Shown: piece by piece, positions 17,882 to 25,355 of the stretch | Layout: every line of letters begins with the position of its first letter | Numbering within the stretch: the first letter of the stretch is position 1 | Source: Actinomycetota bacterium | GTDB taxonomy: Bacteria > Actinomycetota > Geothermincolia > Fen-727 > Anoxymicrobiaceae | Direction of reading: 5' to 3' | Length of the DNA stretch: 64,000 nt | Assembly (NCBI GenBank): GCA_018831265.1 | Contig: JAHJCO010000005.1 | Span: 62,001 to 126,000, forward strand | Position numbers and translations under genes: made by a program | Notes under the pieces: generated by a model | What the model was told of the DNA's origin: nothing | Seen by the model: the letters and a program-made list of their open reading frames with translations, nothing else | Databases searched by the model: none

Positions 17882-19044
17882 GGGTCGCCGTGCTCGGGCC
17901 GACCTACCCGTTCCGTGGGGCCACCGGCCACTACGTAGCCCCCATGGTCGAGCACCTCAAGAAGAGGCACGAGGTGCTGTTCATCTCCTACACAAGGCAG
18001 TACCCCGACTTCCTCTACCCGGGCAGGACCCAGAAGGACGACTCGAGGTTCTACCAGCCGACCGAGAGCGTTCCCGCGTTCTCCTTCCTGAACCCCCTGT
18101 CGTGGAGGAGGAGCGCCAGGATGGTGGCGGAGTTCGGGGCGGACGCGGTCGTGCTCCAGTGGGTCTACAGCCAGATGGCGCTGCAGTTCCGGGGCTTCAC
18201 CCACTGGGTCAGGAAGTACTCGCCCCGCACCATGGTCATCTTCGTCTGCCACAACGTGGTGCCTCACGAGCACAGGTTCATGGACAGGGCCCTGACGCGG
18301 GCGGCCTTCCACGGCGCGGACGCCCTCATCGTCCATGACGAGTCGTCGCGCAAGGCGGCGCTCGGCCTCCGGCCGGGGGCCGAGGTGCGAAGGGCGGACC
18401 TGCCGACCTTCGAGTTCTTCAACCGCGGCGACTACGACCGCGAGAAGGCAAGGCGCGAGCTGGGCCTGGATGAAAGGGCGAGGGTCGCGCTCTACTTCGG
18501 TCACGTCCGCCCGTACAAGGGGCTCTCGCACCTGGTGGAGGCGCTCCCCGCGTTGTTGGAGACCGTGGACGGGTTCCACCTCCTGGTCGTGGGGGAGTTC
18601 TGGGAGGACCGCCGGGGCTACGAGGAGCGCATCGAAGCGCTGGGCATGCGCGACCGCGTGACCATCGTCGATCGGTACGTCCGCAACGAGGAGGTGGGGC
18701 GTTACTTCGGCGCGGCCGACCTGGTCGTTCTGCCGTACGTCACGGCCAGCGCCAGCGGGATACTGCAGATAGCGTACGCTTTCTCGAAGCCCGTGGTGAC
18801 CACGAGGGTGGGCGGGCTGCCCGAGGTGGTGGAGGAGGGGCGCACGGGCTTCCTGGTGCCCCCCGGGGACCCTTCGGCGCTGGCGGATGCCATCGCCGGG
18901 TTCTTCGCGCGTGACGACGCGGCCGGGTTCGCCGCCGCGATCGAGAGGTACCGCGAGCGCTTCTCCTGGGACGCCCTGGTGGACGTCCTCGAGGAGGTCG
19001 CGTCAGGTGATGCAAAAGGGCCAGGCCCTCATGCAACTTTCTGA
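17878..19044 (+). CDS. GT4 family glycosyltransferase
   Basis: The protein has 388 residues. TTG 17878 overlaps the preceding stop (TTGA). The N-domain starts MRVAVLGPTYPFRGATGHYV. The C-domain has LYFGHVRPYKGLSHLVEAL, and TASASGILQIAYAFSKPVVT followed by VGGLPEVVEEGRTGFLVPPG, the usual GT4 donor site. The last residues (SGDAKGPGPHATF) are encoded by a 25-bp palindromic repeat and probably replaced the native C-terminus. It is the last gene of a unit with the oxidoreductase and the barrel protein. Confidence 0.9.
   Translation: MRVAVLGPTYPFRGATGHYVAPMVEHLKKRHEVLFISYTRQYPDFLYPGRTQKDDSRFYQPTESVPAFSFLNPLSWRRSARMVAEFGADAVVLQWVYSQMALQFRGFTHWVRKYSPRTMVIFVCHNVVPHEHRFMDRALTRAAFHGADALIVHDESSRKAALGLRPGAEVRRADLPTFEFFNRGDYDREKARRELGLDERARVALYFGHVRPYKGLSHLVEALPALLETVDGFHLLVVGEFWEDRRGYEERIEALGMRDRVTIVDRYVRNEEVGRYFGAADLVVLPYVTASASGILQIAYAFSKPVVTTRVGGLPEVVEEGRTGFLVPPGDPSALADAIAGFFARDDAAGFAAAIERYRERFSWDALVDVLEEVASGDAKGPGPHATF
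19011..19035. repeat. 25-bp palindromic element, family C, inside a gene end
   Basis: TGCAAAAGGGCC pairs with GGCCCTCATGCA around one central base. It has the same length and tips as the elements at 37712, 55049 and 56158. This copy lies within the last codons of the glycosyltransferase gene. Confidence 0.85.
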
Positions 19045-19170
19045 CACGCTCGTATTCGAGCGCCGCTGCATTCAGTCAGCTGCGTTGGTGTCAAAGGCTT
19101 GAATAACATCCTCAACAACAGTTATCAGGTGGATCAGAAACAACAGAACTAGCACGGAAACTGCATGAAA

Positions 19171-19190
19171 ACAGGTTCTGCCCGACCTGT
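19171..19190 (+). terminator. Possible intrinsic terminator after the glycosyltransferase unit
   Basis: ACAGGT (19171-19176) pairs with ACCTGT (19185-19190), followed by GCTGTTTCTTTT. The stem is short, but the T-rich tail and position after an operon end fit a terminator. Confidence 0.45.
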
Positions 19191-19246
19191 GCTGTTTCTT
19201 TTACACCGAGGCCGACGTGGTGGGCTATGAGACACCCTGACTTCAC

Positions 19247-19296
19247 TGTATATTACGAATTATTATCCATCTTGCTATAATTGATGTATATTACGA
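19247..19296 (+). promoter_or_regulatory. Promoter with paired direct-repeat operators for the toxin-antitoxin genes
   Basis: TATAAT at 19276-19281 is a perfect -10. TTACGA at 19253-19258, 17 bases upstream, is a weak -35. The 12-mer TGTATATTACGA occurs twice, at 19247-19258 (over the -35) and 19285-19296 (over the likely start site), 38 bases apart. This layout fits autorepression by the HTH antitoxin encoded next. The region is much more A/T-rich than its surroundings. Confidence 0.75.
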
Positions 19297-19329
19297 TATC
19301 TGCTAACTTGCACGCATAAGGAGGTAGCC

Positions 19330-19671
19330 ATGGAGGAAGGAGCCCTGGCGGCGGACGAGTTACTAGACACGAGGCAGGTCGCCGAGTTCCTGCATGTGAG
19401 CCAGGCTACGGTCCGGCTGTGGTTCAGAACCGGACGGCTCAAGGCCTTCAAGGTAGGCGCCCAGTATCGGATCACCGTCTCGGAACTCAGTAACTACCTC
19501 GAGGAGAACGGGTGGGAGGGCTGTACCCTAGCGCTCGAACGCTCCTTGAGCCCCGGCCGCGGTAAGACGCAGTCTCGCGAGTACTCGCGCGAGGAGCTGG
19601 ATGACATGGCACGCCTTGACGAGCTCCCTGAGGATCTCCGTCGCGAGCTAGACGGGGTGCTCGGCGAGTGA
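19330..19671 (+). CDS. Excisionase-type HTH protein, probable antitoxin
   Basis: The protein has 113 residues; AAGGAGG lies upstream of ATG 19330. The segment LLDTRQVAEFLHVSQATVRL to RITVSELSNYLEEN is a MerR/excisionase-type helix-turn-helix (HTH_17), about residues 12-57. The acidic C-terminus (EELDDMARLDELPEDLRREL) is the sort of tail that wraps a toxin. The gene overlaps the PIN-domain gene by 4 bases. It likely binds the 12-bp repeats in its own promoter and neutralises the toxin. A phage-type excisionase is less likely because no integrase is present. Confidence 0.82.
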   Translation: MEEGALAADELLDTRQVAEFLHVSQATVRLWFRTGRLKAFKVGAQYRITVSELSNYLEENGWEGCTLALERSLSPGRGKTQSREYSREELDDMARLDELPEDLRRELDGVLGE

Positions 19672-20144
19672 GGGAATCGCAGCGTGTCTTCCTGGACACA
19701 TGCTGCCTGATAAGGGCGGCGATCTCCGAGTCTGGGGGCTCCCGCTACATCTTCGAGCTCGCCCGCGCGGGGAAACTGGAGCTGGTCCTCACGCGCCGCG
19801 TAGTGGAGAGCGCGACACAACATCTCCACTCCCGCTACGGGAGAGAGGCGGCCAAGTCCTTCATCAAGCTGATGAGCGAGACTCCACACGTTCAGTGTGA
19901 GAACCCGACCCGATACGAGGAAGAGCGCTGGCAGGGTATCATACACCCGGCGGACCTGCACGTCCTGGCCGGTGCCGCAAAAGCCGGAGCGGACGTACTT
20001 GTCTCCACGGACGAGAAGCACCTGCTCACGCCCGAAGTGGCACTCCACTTCCCTGTCCCGGCGATGGGGCCCAAGGCCTTCTGCGACTGGTTCATGGAGA
20101 GATACCAGCCCGACGCCGGACAGCTAGGCCTTCCTGCAGAGTAA
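19668..20144 (+). CDS. PIN-domain ribonuclease, probable toxin
   Basis: The protein has 158 residues; GTG 19668 overlaps the antitoxin stop. The PIN fold is shown by the first acidic residue in VFLDTCCLIRA (Asp10), a middle acidic helix, and IHPADLHVLAGAAKAGADVL followed by VSTDEKH, which supplies the conserved later aspartates. Known PIN toxins (VapC-like) are Mg-dependent RNases that cleave tRNA or rRNA. The length is slightly longer than classical VapC (about 130), and the antitoxin is HTH_17 rather than AbrB or RHH type. Confidence 0.85.
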   Translation: MRESQRVFLDTCCLIRAAISESGGSRYIFELARAGKLELVLTRRVVESATQHLHSRYGREAAKSFIKLMSETPHVQCENPTRYEEERWQGIIHPADLHVLAGAAKAGADVLVSTDEKHLLTPEVALHFPVPAMGPKAFCDWFMERYQPDAGQLGLPAE

Positions 20145-20232
20145 CGCCTGTCCAGCCCACGGGGTACCAGGCTCGCTTGCCCGGTATGGGTCGATGAGAT
20201 AAGGTTTCTATCGAGTTCCAGGGGGCGTCCCA

Positions 20233-21105
20233 GTGAAGATCGATTTCGTGAGCATCGTAGTTCCCGTCTATAACGAGGAGGAGGCCATCGCCGGTGACCT
20301 CGAGGTCATCGAGCGCGCCATGTCGGCCTCCCACCGGGACTACGAGATCATCGTCGTCGATGACGCCTCCACGGACCGTTCCGCCGAGATCGTGGAGGGC
20401 ATCGAGGGCGTCAAGCTCCTCAAGCACCGTGCCAACCGGGGAGGGGGCTTCGCGCGCAACACCGGTATCAAGGCCGCGCGCGGTGACGTGGTAGTGGTGA
20501 CGGACGGCGATGGGACCTACCCGAACCAGGAGATCCCGCGGATGCTCGACCTCATGGAAGAGCACGGCCTGGACATGATCGTGGGGGCCCGGAGCAAGGA
20601 GGCCGGCACCCTCAAGGTGCTGCGCACCCCGGCGAAGTGGTTCATCCGCAAGCTGGCCATGTGGATGAGCGGCTTCAACATTCCCGATCTCAACTCCGGG
20701 CTGCGTGCATTGCGCAAGGACGTTTTCATGGAGTTCATGGAGATACTCCCGTGGGGCCATTCCTGGGTCTCGACCATAACGCTGGCGATGCTGTCGAGCG
20801 CGTACCAGGTGGAGTGGGTGGACATAGACTACTACCCGCGGAAGGGCACGAGCACCTTCCATCCCATCAAGGACACCTACGGCTACCTGACGCTGGTCAT
20901 ACGCACGGTAACCTGGTTCAACCCCCTGAAGATATTCATGCCGCTCGCCCTGGTGCTTTTCCTGATAGGGTTCGGCAAGGCCATCTTCGACATGATCAAC
21001 CACCCCTTCTACTTCACCAGCAACACGGTGATACTGCTGATGGCGTTCATCCAGGTGCTGGTGCTGGGGCTGCTGGCCGACCTGATCGCCAAGCGCAGGA
21101 AGTAA
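20233..21105 (+). CDS. GT2 glycosyltransferase, DPM1/polyprenyl-phosphate type
   Basis: The protein has 290 residues from GTG 20233. The GT-A domain has VSIVVPVYNEEEAIAGDLE, IIVVDDASTDRS and the DxD motif in VVTDGDGTYP. IPDLNSGLRALRKDVFMEF is typical of dolichol/polyprenyl-phosphate mannosyl- or glucosyltransferase-like enzymes. Two C-terminal membrane helices (about residues 230-285) anchor it. Such enzymes make the lipid-phosphate sugar used by GT-C proteins such as the polytopic proteins in this locus. It converges on the next gene across a palindromic element. Confidence 0.88.
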   Translation: MKIDFVSIVVPVYNEEEAIAGDLEVIERAMSASHRDYEIIVVDDASTDRSAEIVEGIEGVKLLKHRANRGGGFARNTGIKAARGDVVVVTDGDGTYPNQEIPRMLDLMEEHGLDMIVGARSKEAGTLKVLRTPAKWFIRKLAMWMSGFNIPDLNSGLRALRKDVFMEFMEILPWGHSWVSTITLAMLSSAYQVEWVDIDYYPRKGTSTFHPIKDTYGYLTLVIRTVTWFNPLKIFMPLALVLFLIGFGKAIFDMINHPFYFTSNTVILLMAFIQVLVLGLLADLIAKRRK

Positions 21106-21121
21106 TCGCTGGTGCCAAGCC

Positions 21122-21240
21122 ACTAATAACGGTGCCAGGCACATAAGTAATAAAGTATTAACCCCTTCGTCCCTAGCTGTAGGAATCGCAGTCGAGAGCT
21201 AGTAATTGGGGGCTAATGTGCCTGGCACCGTCGTATTAGT
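21122..21240. repeat. Large fold-back element, GGTGCCAGGC type
   Basis: GGTGCCAGGCACAT (21131-21144) pairs with ATGTGCCTGGCACC (21216-21229). Outer ACTAATAAC and GTCGTATTAGT extend the match, and an inner CTAGCT/AGCTAG stem lies in the A/T-rich centre. It separates two convergent genes and overlaps the 3' end of the minus-strand one. Confidence 0.9.
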
Positions 21241-22331
21241 TTGGCGTGGAGGATGTAGGAGGGGGCGAGGAGGAGCGCGGTGCGTTCCCTGAGCCTGCTG
21301 ATGGACCAGTTCAGCGGGCCTGCCAGGGCTTTGACCAACGGCTGGGAGGAGGCGTAGTAGCCAGGCAGCACGTCCGTAACGAACCCGAGGTCCGCCATTC
21401 GTCCCGCCAGGCGGTAGGGGTTCATGAGGCGCTCCATCCAGTTGCCGGACGTGGGATCGCATGTGTTCGTGCGGTGCCCGGGCCGCGGAAGCGCCCCGGA
21501 GCGGAGGTACTCGACCGCGGCGGCCTCGACGTCACGCCCTGCCAAGCCGCGCATGGCGGCGGCCAGCCGGTTCAGCTCGTTCGTGGTCAGGTGCCCGCCC
21601 TCGTCCTCGATACGGCGCGATATGATGCCCCGCCTGGCCCCGACGTACGACTCCAGCGTGTCGGTCCCCTTGTGGCCGGGGGCCGGCCGCCTGTCGCTAT
21701 GCTCGTACCGGTGGTGCTTCCAGCGGAGCTGCACCTGCCGCGCGGGGTTGAAGGGGTTGGCCGTAGTGGCGAGCACCGCCGCCAACCGTTCGCCGGGAAG
21801 CGCCGCGAGGCCGACCAGGAGCGCGTCGATATCGTACACGTGCTCGATGACGTTCACCGAGACCACGGCGTCGCACCGCCCGGGCCCCGACTCGACGCAT
21901 CCCAGAAGCTCCGCCATCTCCCCGTGGACGTACCGGTCGGCCGTGCAGCCCAGCTCTCCCGCGATGACGGCGGCGTCGCGGCACGATACGTCGTAGACGT
22001 CCAGGTATATCACGGTGCCGACCCCCACCTCCCTGGCCAGCATGGACAGGGTCCCCACGCCGCCTCCGTAGTCGACCAGGACGAAATCCTCCAGGGGGAC
22101 GCCGGAGCCCGAGAGCGCCAGCATGAGCAGGTAGGAGTCCTTCTGGAGGGTATAGCGAAGCTTCGCCTGGTGCCTCGCCAGGTACCCGCGTATATAGTCC
22201 GATATCTCGATCGAACACCCGTCCAGCCGCGCGAGCCTCGTCTCCAGTCGGGCCGCCGCCGCCGCGACCTCGTTGGAGAAGCGGCACTCGGCGGGCACCC
22301 GGGCGTGACGCGGGAGCGTCTCCGGGTCCAT
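21213..22331 (-). CDS. Class I SAM-dependent methyltransferase
   Basis: The protein has 372 residues; ATG 22331 has CAGGAGGT upstream. The SAM loop is VLVDYGGGVGTLSMLAREVG, the acidic residue is in IYLDVYD, and CDAVVSVNVIEHVYDIDALL is the core motif. A long N-terminal helical part and a C-terminal ~130 residues are lineage-specific. The last residues (RRCQAH) and the TAG stop are encoded inside the palindromic element at 21122-21240, so the original C-terminus may have been changed. The substrate is unknown; the glycan locus suggests saccharide methylation. Confidence 0.83.
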   Translation of the reverse strand: MDPETLPRHARVPAECRFSNEVAAAAARLETRLARLDGCSIEISDYIRGYLARHQAKLRYTLQKDSYLLMLALSGSGVPLEDFVLVDYGGGVGTLSMLAREVGVGTVIYLDVYDVSCRDAAVIAGELGCTADRYVHGEMAELLGCVESGPGRCDAVVSVNVIEHVYDIDALLVGLAALPGERLAAVLATTANPFNPARQVQLRWKHHRYEHSDRRPAPGHKGTDTLESYVGARRGIISRRIEDEGGHLTTNELNRLAAAMRGLAGRDVEAAAVEYLRSGALPRPGHRTNTCDPTSGNWMERLMNPYRLAGRMADLGFVTDVLPGYYASSQPLVKALAGPLNWSISRLRERTALLLAPSYILHAKLIRRCQAH

Positions 22332-22473
22332 AGCACCTCCTGTCCCCGGCCGGCGTCGGTATGAAATGCGCCCTGCAGGTTCGAGTATACTATCAAGGAA
22401 AATCGAGCGGCCCCGACCGGGGGGGGCGTACGGCCGCGAATCGAGCCGCCGGCCGTTGGTGAAGGGATATCAT

Positions 22474-23493
22474 TTGACCGCGACGGAACCGGCCCTGGGG
22501 GTCATCGGCTACGGGTACTGGGGTCCCAACCTGGTACGAGACCTCGACGGCCTGGAAGGCGTCAGGCTGGCGCGCATCTGCGATCCGGACGAACGGAAGT
22601 TGAAGGCCGCCCGTGAAGCGCACCCCGGGGTGGACCTGACCGGTGACACCGGGGCGGTGACGGGCGCACCGGACCTGGACGCGGTCGTGATCGCCGCCCC
22701 CGCGGTCACCCACTACTCCCTGGCGAAGGAAGCGCTGCTCGCCGGCAAGCACGTGTTCGTTGAGAAGCCCCTGGCGCTGGACGTCACGGAAGGGCACGAG
22801 CTGGTGGAGCTCTCGGAGCGGACGGGCCTGACCCTCATGGTCGGCCACATCTTCCTCTACCACCCGGCGGTTCGGTTCATGAAGCGTTTCCTGGAGGAGG
22901 GGAGGGCCGGCGAGGTCCGCTACGCCTACTCGCAGCGCCTGAACCTCGGCCGCGTCCGGCACGACGAGAACTGCCTGTGGAGCCTCGCGCCCCACGACGT
23001 GTCGCTGATGCTCCACCTGCTGGGGAGGCGGCCGGTCTCGGTCACCTCGCTGGGCGCCTCGTACCTCCGGCCGGGGATCGAGGACGTCGTCTTCTTCACC
23101 ATGACATTTCCCGGGGATCTTCTCGGCAACGTGCACGTATCGTGGCTCGACCCGAGGAAGGTCAGGATGTTCACGGTGGTGGGCAGCGAGAAGATGCTGG
23201 TCTTCGACGACATGACCGAGGGCAAGGTGAAGATCTTCGACAGGCGGGTGTACCCGGCCACGGAGCGCGAGGTGATGGGGTACGGCGAGGAGCTCCGCAT
23301 CCACTTCGGTGAGGAGGAGACCCCCGACATCGAGATGGAGGAGCCCCTGCTGGCGGAATGCCGGGCGTTCAGGGACTCGATGCTGGGAGGCCCGCCTCCG
23401 CTCTCGGCGGGCCGACAGGGGCTGGAGGTCCTCGAGGTCCTGGATGCGGCGAGCAGGTCTATGGCCGACGGCGGGCAGCCGGCGGCCGTCTAG
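22474..23493 (+). CDS. Gfo/Idh/MocA oxidoreductase, WbpB-like
   Basis: From TTG 22474 the protein has 339 residues. AAGGGA at 22462-22467 sets the start, and the product then begins close to the Rossmann motif GVIGYGYWGPNLVRDL; in-frame codons further upstream look non-coding. The family motif VEKPLALDVTEG is present, as is SLAPHDVSLMLHLLG. The next two genes are a hexapeptide acetyltransferase and a DegT aminotransferase, the set that in Pseudomonas (WbpB, WbpE, WbpD) turns C3 of UDP-GlcNAc-uronate into an acetamido group. The role is inferred from family plus order. GnnA-type 3-dehydrogenase is an alternative. Confidence 0.85.
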   Translation: MTATEPALGVIGYGYWGPNLVRDLDGLEGVRLARICDPDERKLKAAREAHPGVDLTGDTGAVTGAPDLDAVVIAAPAVTHYSLAKEALLAGKHVFVEKPLALDVTEGHELVELSERTGLTLMVGHIFLYHPAVRFMKRFLEEGRAGEVRYAYSQRLNLGRVRHDENCLWSLAPHDVSLMLHLLGRRPVSVTSLGASYLRPGIEDVVFFTMTFPGDLLGNVHVSWLDPRKVRMFTVVGSEKMLVFDDMTEGKVKIFDRRVYPATEREVMGYGEELRIHFGEEETPDIEMEEPLLAECRAFRDSMLGGPPPLSAGRQGLEVLEVLDAASRSMADGGQPAAV

Positions 23494-23505
23494 GGACTGG
23501 TGGAT

Positions 23506-24234
23506 ATGGACGGCGGTCATATCAGCCCGGAGGCGAGCGTGGGAAGAGGCTGCGTCTTCGGCCACGGGGTGGTCGTCGAGGCGGGTGCCCGGCTCGGCGA
23601 CGGGGTGACACTCGGACATGGCGCGGTGGTGCTGGGCGACGCGCACCTCGGCGAGGGGGTGACCGTCGGCCCCGGCTCGGTCCTCGGAAAGCGTCCTCGA
23701 GCCGCCGCATCCAGCACCCGGGGAGCAGGCCCCGGAGGTCCTCTCCTGATAGGGGAGGGCTCTGTCATCGGGGCCGGGACGGTCCTTCACTCCGGGTCGC
23801 ACTTCGAGCCCGAGTGCTTCGTCGGCGACCTGGCGGCGATACGGGAGGGCTGCGAGTTCGGCCGGGCCGCCCTCGTGGGCCGGATGGTCGCTGTGGAGTC
23901 CGACGTGGTGGTGGGCGCCCGCGCGCGCATACAGACCGCCGCCTATATCACCGACCTCACCGTCATCGACGACGAGGTCTTCATAGGGCCGAGGGTCGTA
24001 ACCACCAATGACCGTTACATGAGCATGTGGACGAGCAAGACCTACCTCGGGCCGATACTCAGGCATGGCGCCGCCATCGGGGCGGGGGCGTGCCTGCTGT
24101 CGGGCGTGACGGTGGGGGAGAAAGCGGTGGTGGGGATGGGCGCTGTGGTGGTCACGGACGTACCCGCAGGCAGGATCTACGTGGGAGTCCCGGCGCGGGA
24201 TGCCGGGCCGGTGGGGAGCAGGGATGGGCGCTGA
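23506..24234 (+). CDS. Left-handed beta-helix N-acetyltransferase, WbpD-like
   Basis: From ATG 23506 the protein has 242 residues; AGGGA at 23492-23496 is well spaced, while GTG 23500 is possible. Hexapeptide repeats run throughout (SVGRGCVFGHGVVVEAGARL, GEGSVIGAGTVLHSG). The C-terminal part FIGPRVVTTNDRYM and GRIYVGVPAR matches WbpD/WlbB-type UDP-3-amino-sugar acetyltransferases using acetyl-CoA. It is longer than typical WbpD (about 190), with an arginine-rich insert near residue 65. The last codons overlap the start of the aminotransferase gene. Confidence 0.83.
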   Translation: MDGGHISPEASVGRGCVFGHGVVVEAGARLGDGVTLGHGAVVLGDAHLGEGVTVGPGSVLGKRPRAAASSTRGAGPGGPLLIGEGSVIGAGTVLHSGSHFEPECFVGDLAAIREGCEFGRAALVGRMVAVESDVVVGARARIQTAAYITDLTVIDDEVFIGPRVVTTNDRYMSMWTSKTYLGPILRHGAAIGAGACLLSGVTVGEKAVVGMGAVVVTDVPAGRIYVGVPARDAGPVGSRDGR

Positions 24235-25327
24235 GAAAGTCCCCATGGTCGACCTGGCCCGCCAGTGGAGCGAGGTAGAGGACGAGGCCGGCGAGGCGGT
24301 GCTGACGGTCCTGCGGAGCGGTCGCTATATCAAGGGTCCGGAGGTCGAGGCGTTCGAGAGGGAGTTCTCCGCGTACCTGGGTCGCGCCCACGGCGTGGGC
24401 GTGGCGAACGGCACGGACGCGCTCTATCTGGTGATGCGCGCCCTCGGACTGGGCCCGGGAGACGAAGTCATCACCACGCCATTCACCTTCATCGCAACCG
24501 CTGAGACCGTGGCCGCCTGCGGCGCTACCCCGGTCTTCGCCGACATCGACCCGGCGACGTTCAACCTGGACCCCTCGAAAGCCGCGGAGAAGGTGACCGA
24601 GAGGACGAAGGCGCTGGTGGTGGTGCACCTGTTCGGGCAGCCGGCGCAGATGGACGAGCTCACGGCACTCTGCGAGGAGCGTGGCATGGCACTGGTCGAG
24701 GATTGCGCCCAGGCCCACGGAGCCTCGCTCGACGGCAGGATGGCGGGCTCGTTCGGCCGCGCCGCCACGTTCAGCTTCTTTCCCACCAAGCCACTGGGCG
24801 CCGCGGGCGACGGGGGGTTCGTGGCGACCGACCACGCCGACGTCGCGGAGAAGGTGCGCGTTCTGGCCGCCCACGGGGCGAAGAAGAAGTACCACAGCGA
24901 GGCGCCGGGGATAAACAGCAGGCTGGACGCCGTGCAGGCCGCAATCCTTCGCATAAAGCTTCGGATGCTCGACCGCTGGAACGACCAGCGCAGGGCGGTC
25001 GCGGCCGCCTACGACGCGCGGCTCGAAGGGGTCCGCACCCCGTTCGTGATACACGGGGCCAGGCACGTCTACCACCAGTACACCGTGCGACACCGGCACA
25101 GGGACTCGCTGGCGGCAACCCTGGCGGAAGCCGGAGTGCCCTCCAACGTCTACTTCCCCCTGCCGCTCCACCTCCAGCCCTGCTTCGCCCGCCTTGGGTA
25201 CCGCGAGGGCGACCTGCCGGCCGCCGAGCGGGTCTCGACCGAGGTCCTCTCCCTGCCGGTGTTCAGCGGGATGACGCGGCCGGAGGTGGACGCGGTCGTC
25301 GAGGCCGTGAACGGCGCGGCGGGTTGA
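24224..25327 (+). CDS. DegT/DnrJ/EryC1/StrS aminotransferase, WbpE-like
   Basis: From ATG 24224 the protein has 367 residues; GGAGCAGGG lies just upstream and the gene overlaps the acetyltransferase by 11 bases. The fold-I PLP enzyme signature is present: GVANGTDALYLVMRALGLG, EDCAQAHGA, and FSFFPTKPLGAAGDGG with Lys189 as the Schiff-base lysine. It would aminate a 3-keto nucleotide sugar made by the upstream oxidoreductase, using glutamate. The assignment to a diacetamido-sugar pathway comes from gene order. No WbpA dehydrogenase or WbpI epimerase is in the window. Confidence 0.9.
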   Translation: MGAEKVPMVDLARQWSEVEDEAGEAVLTVLRSGRYIKGPEVEAFEREFSAYLGRAHGVGVANGTDALYLVMRALGLGPGDEVITTPFTFIATAETVAACGATPVFADIDPATFNLDPSKAAEKVTERTKALVVVHLFGQPAQMDELTALCEERGMALVEDCAQAHGASLDGRMAGSFGRAATFSFFPTKPLGAAGDGGFVATDHADVAEKVRVLAAHGAKKKYHSEAPGINSRLDAVQAAILRIKLRMLDRWNDQRRAVAAAYDARLEGVRTPFVIHGARHVYHQYTVRHRHRDSLAATLAEAGVPSNVYFPLPLHLQPCFARLGYREGDLPAAERVSTEVLSLPVFSGMTRPEVDAVVEAVNGAAG

Positions 25328-25355
25328 ACCAGGCGACGGGCTCGGGGGCGGTGGC

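Noticed and set aside
19330-19671. Phage excisionase and integrated element
   Set aside because: No integrase, attachment-site repeat or phage gene is nearby, and the downstream overlapping gene is a PIN toxin.
22393-24246. Minus-strand frame of 617 codons
   Set aside because: It is antisense to the oxidoreductase and acetyltransferase genes, which have strong family motifs and overlapping operon structure.
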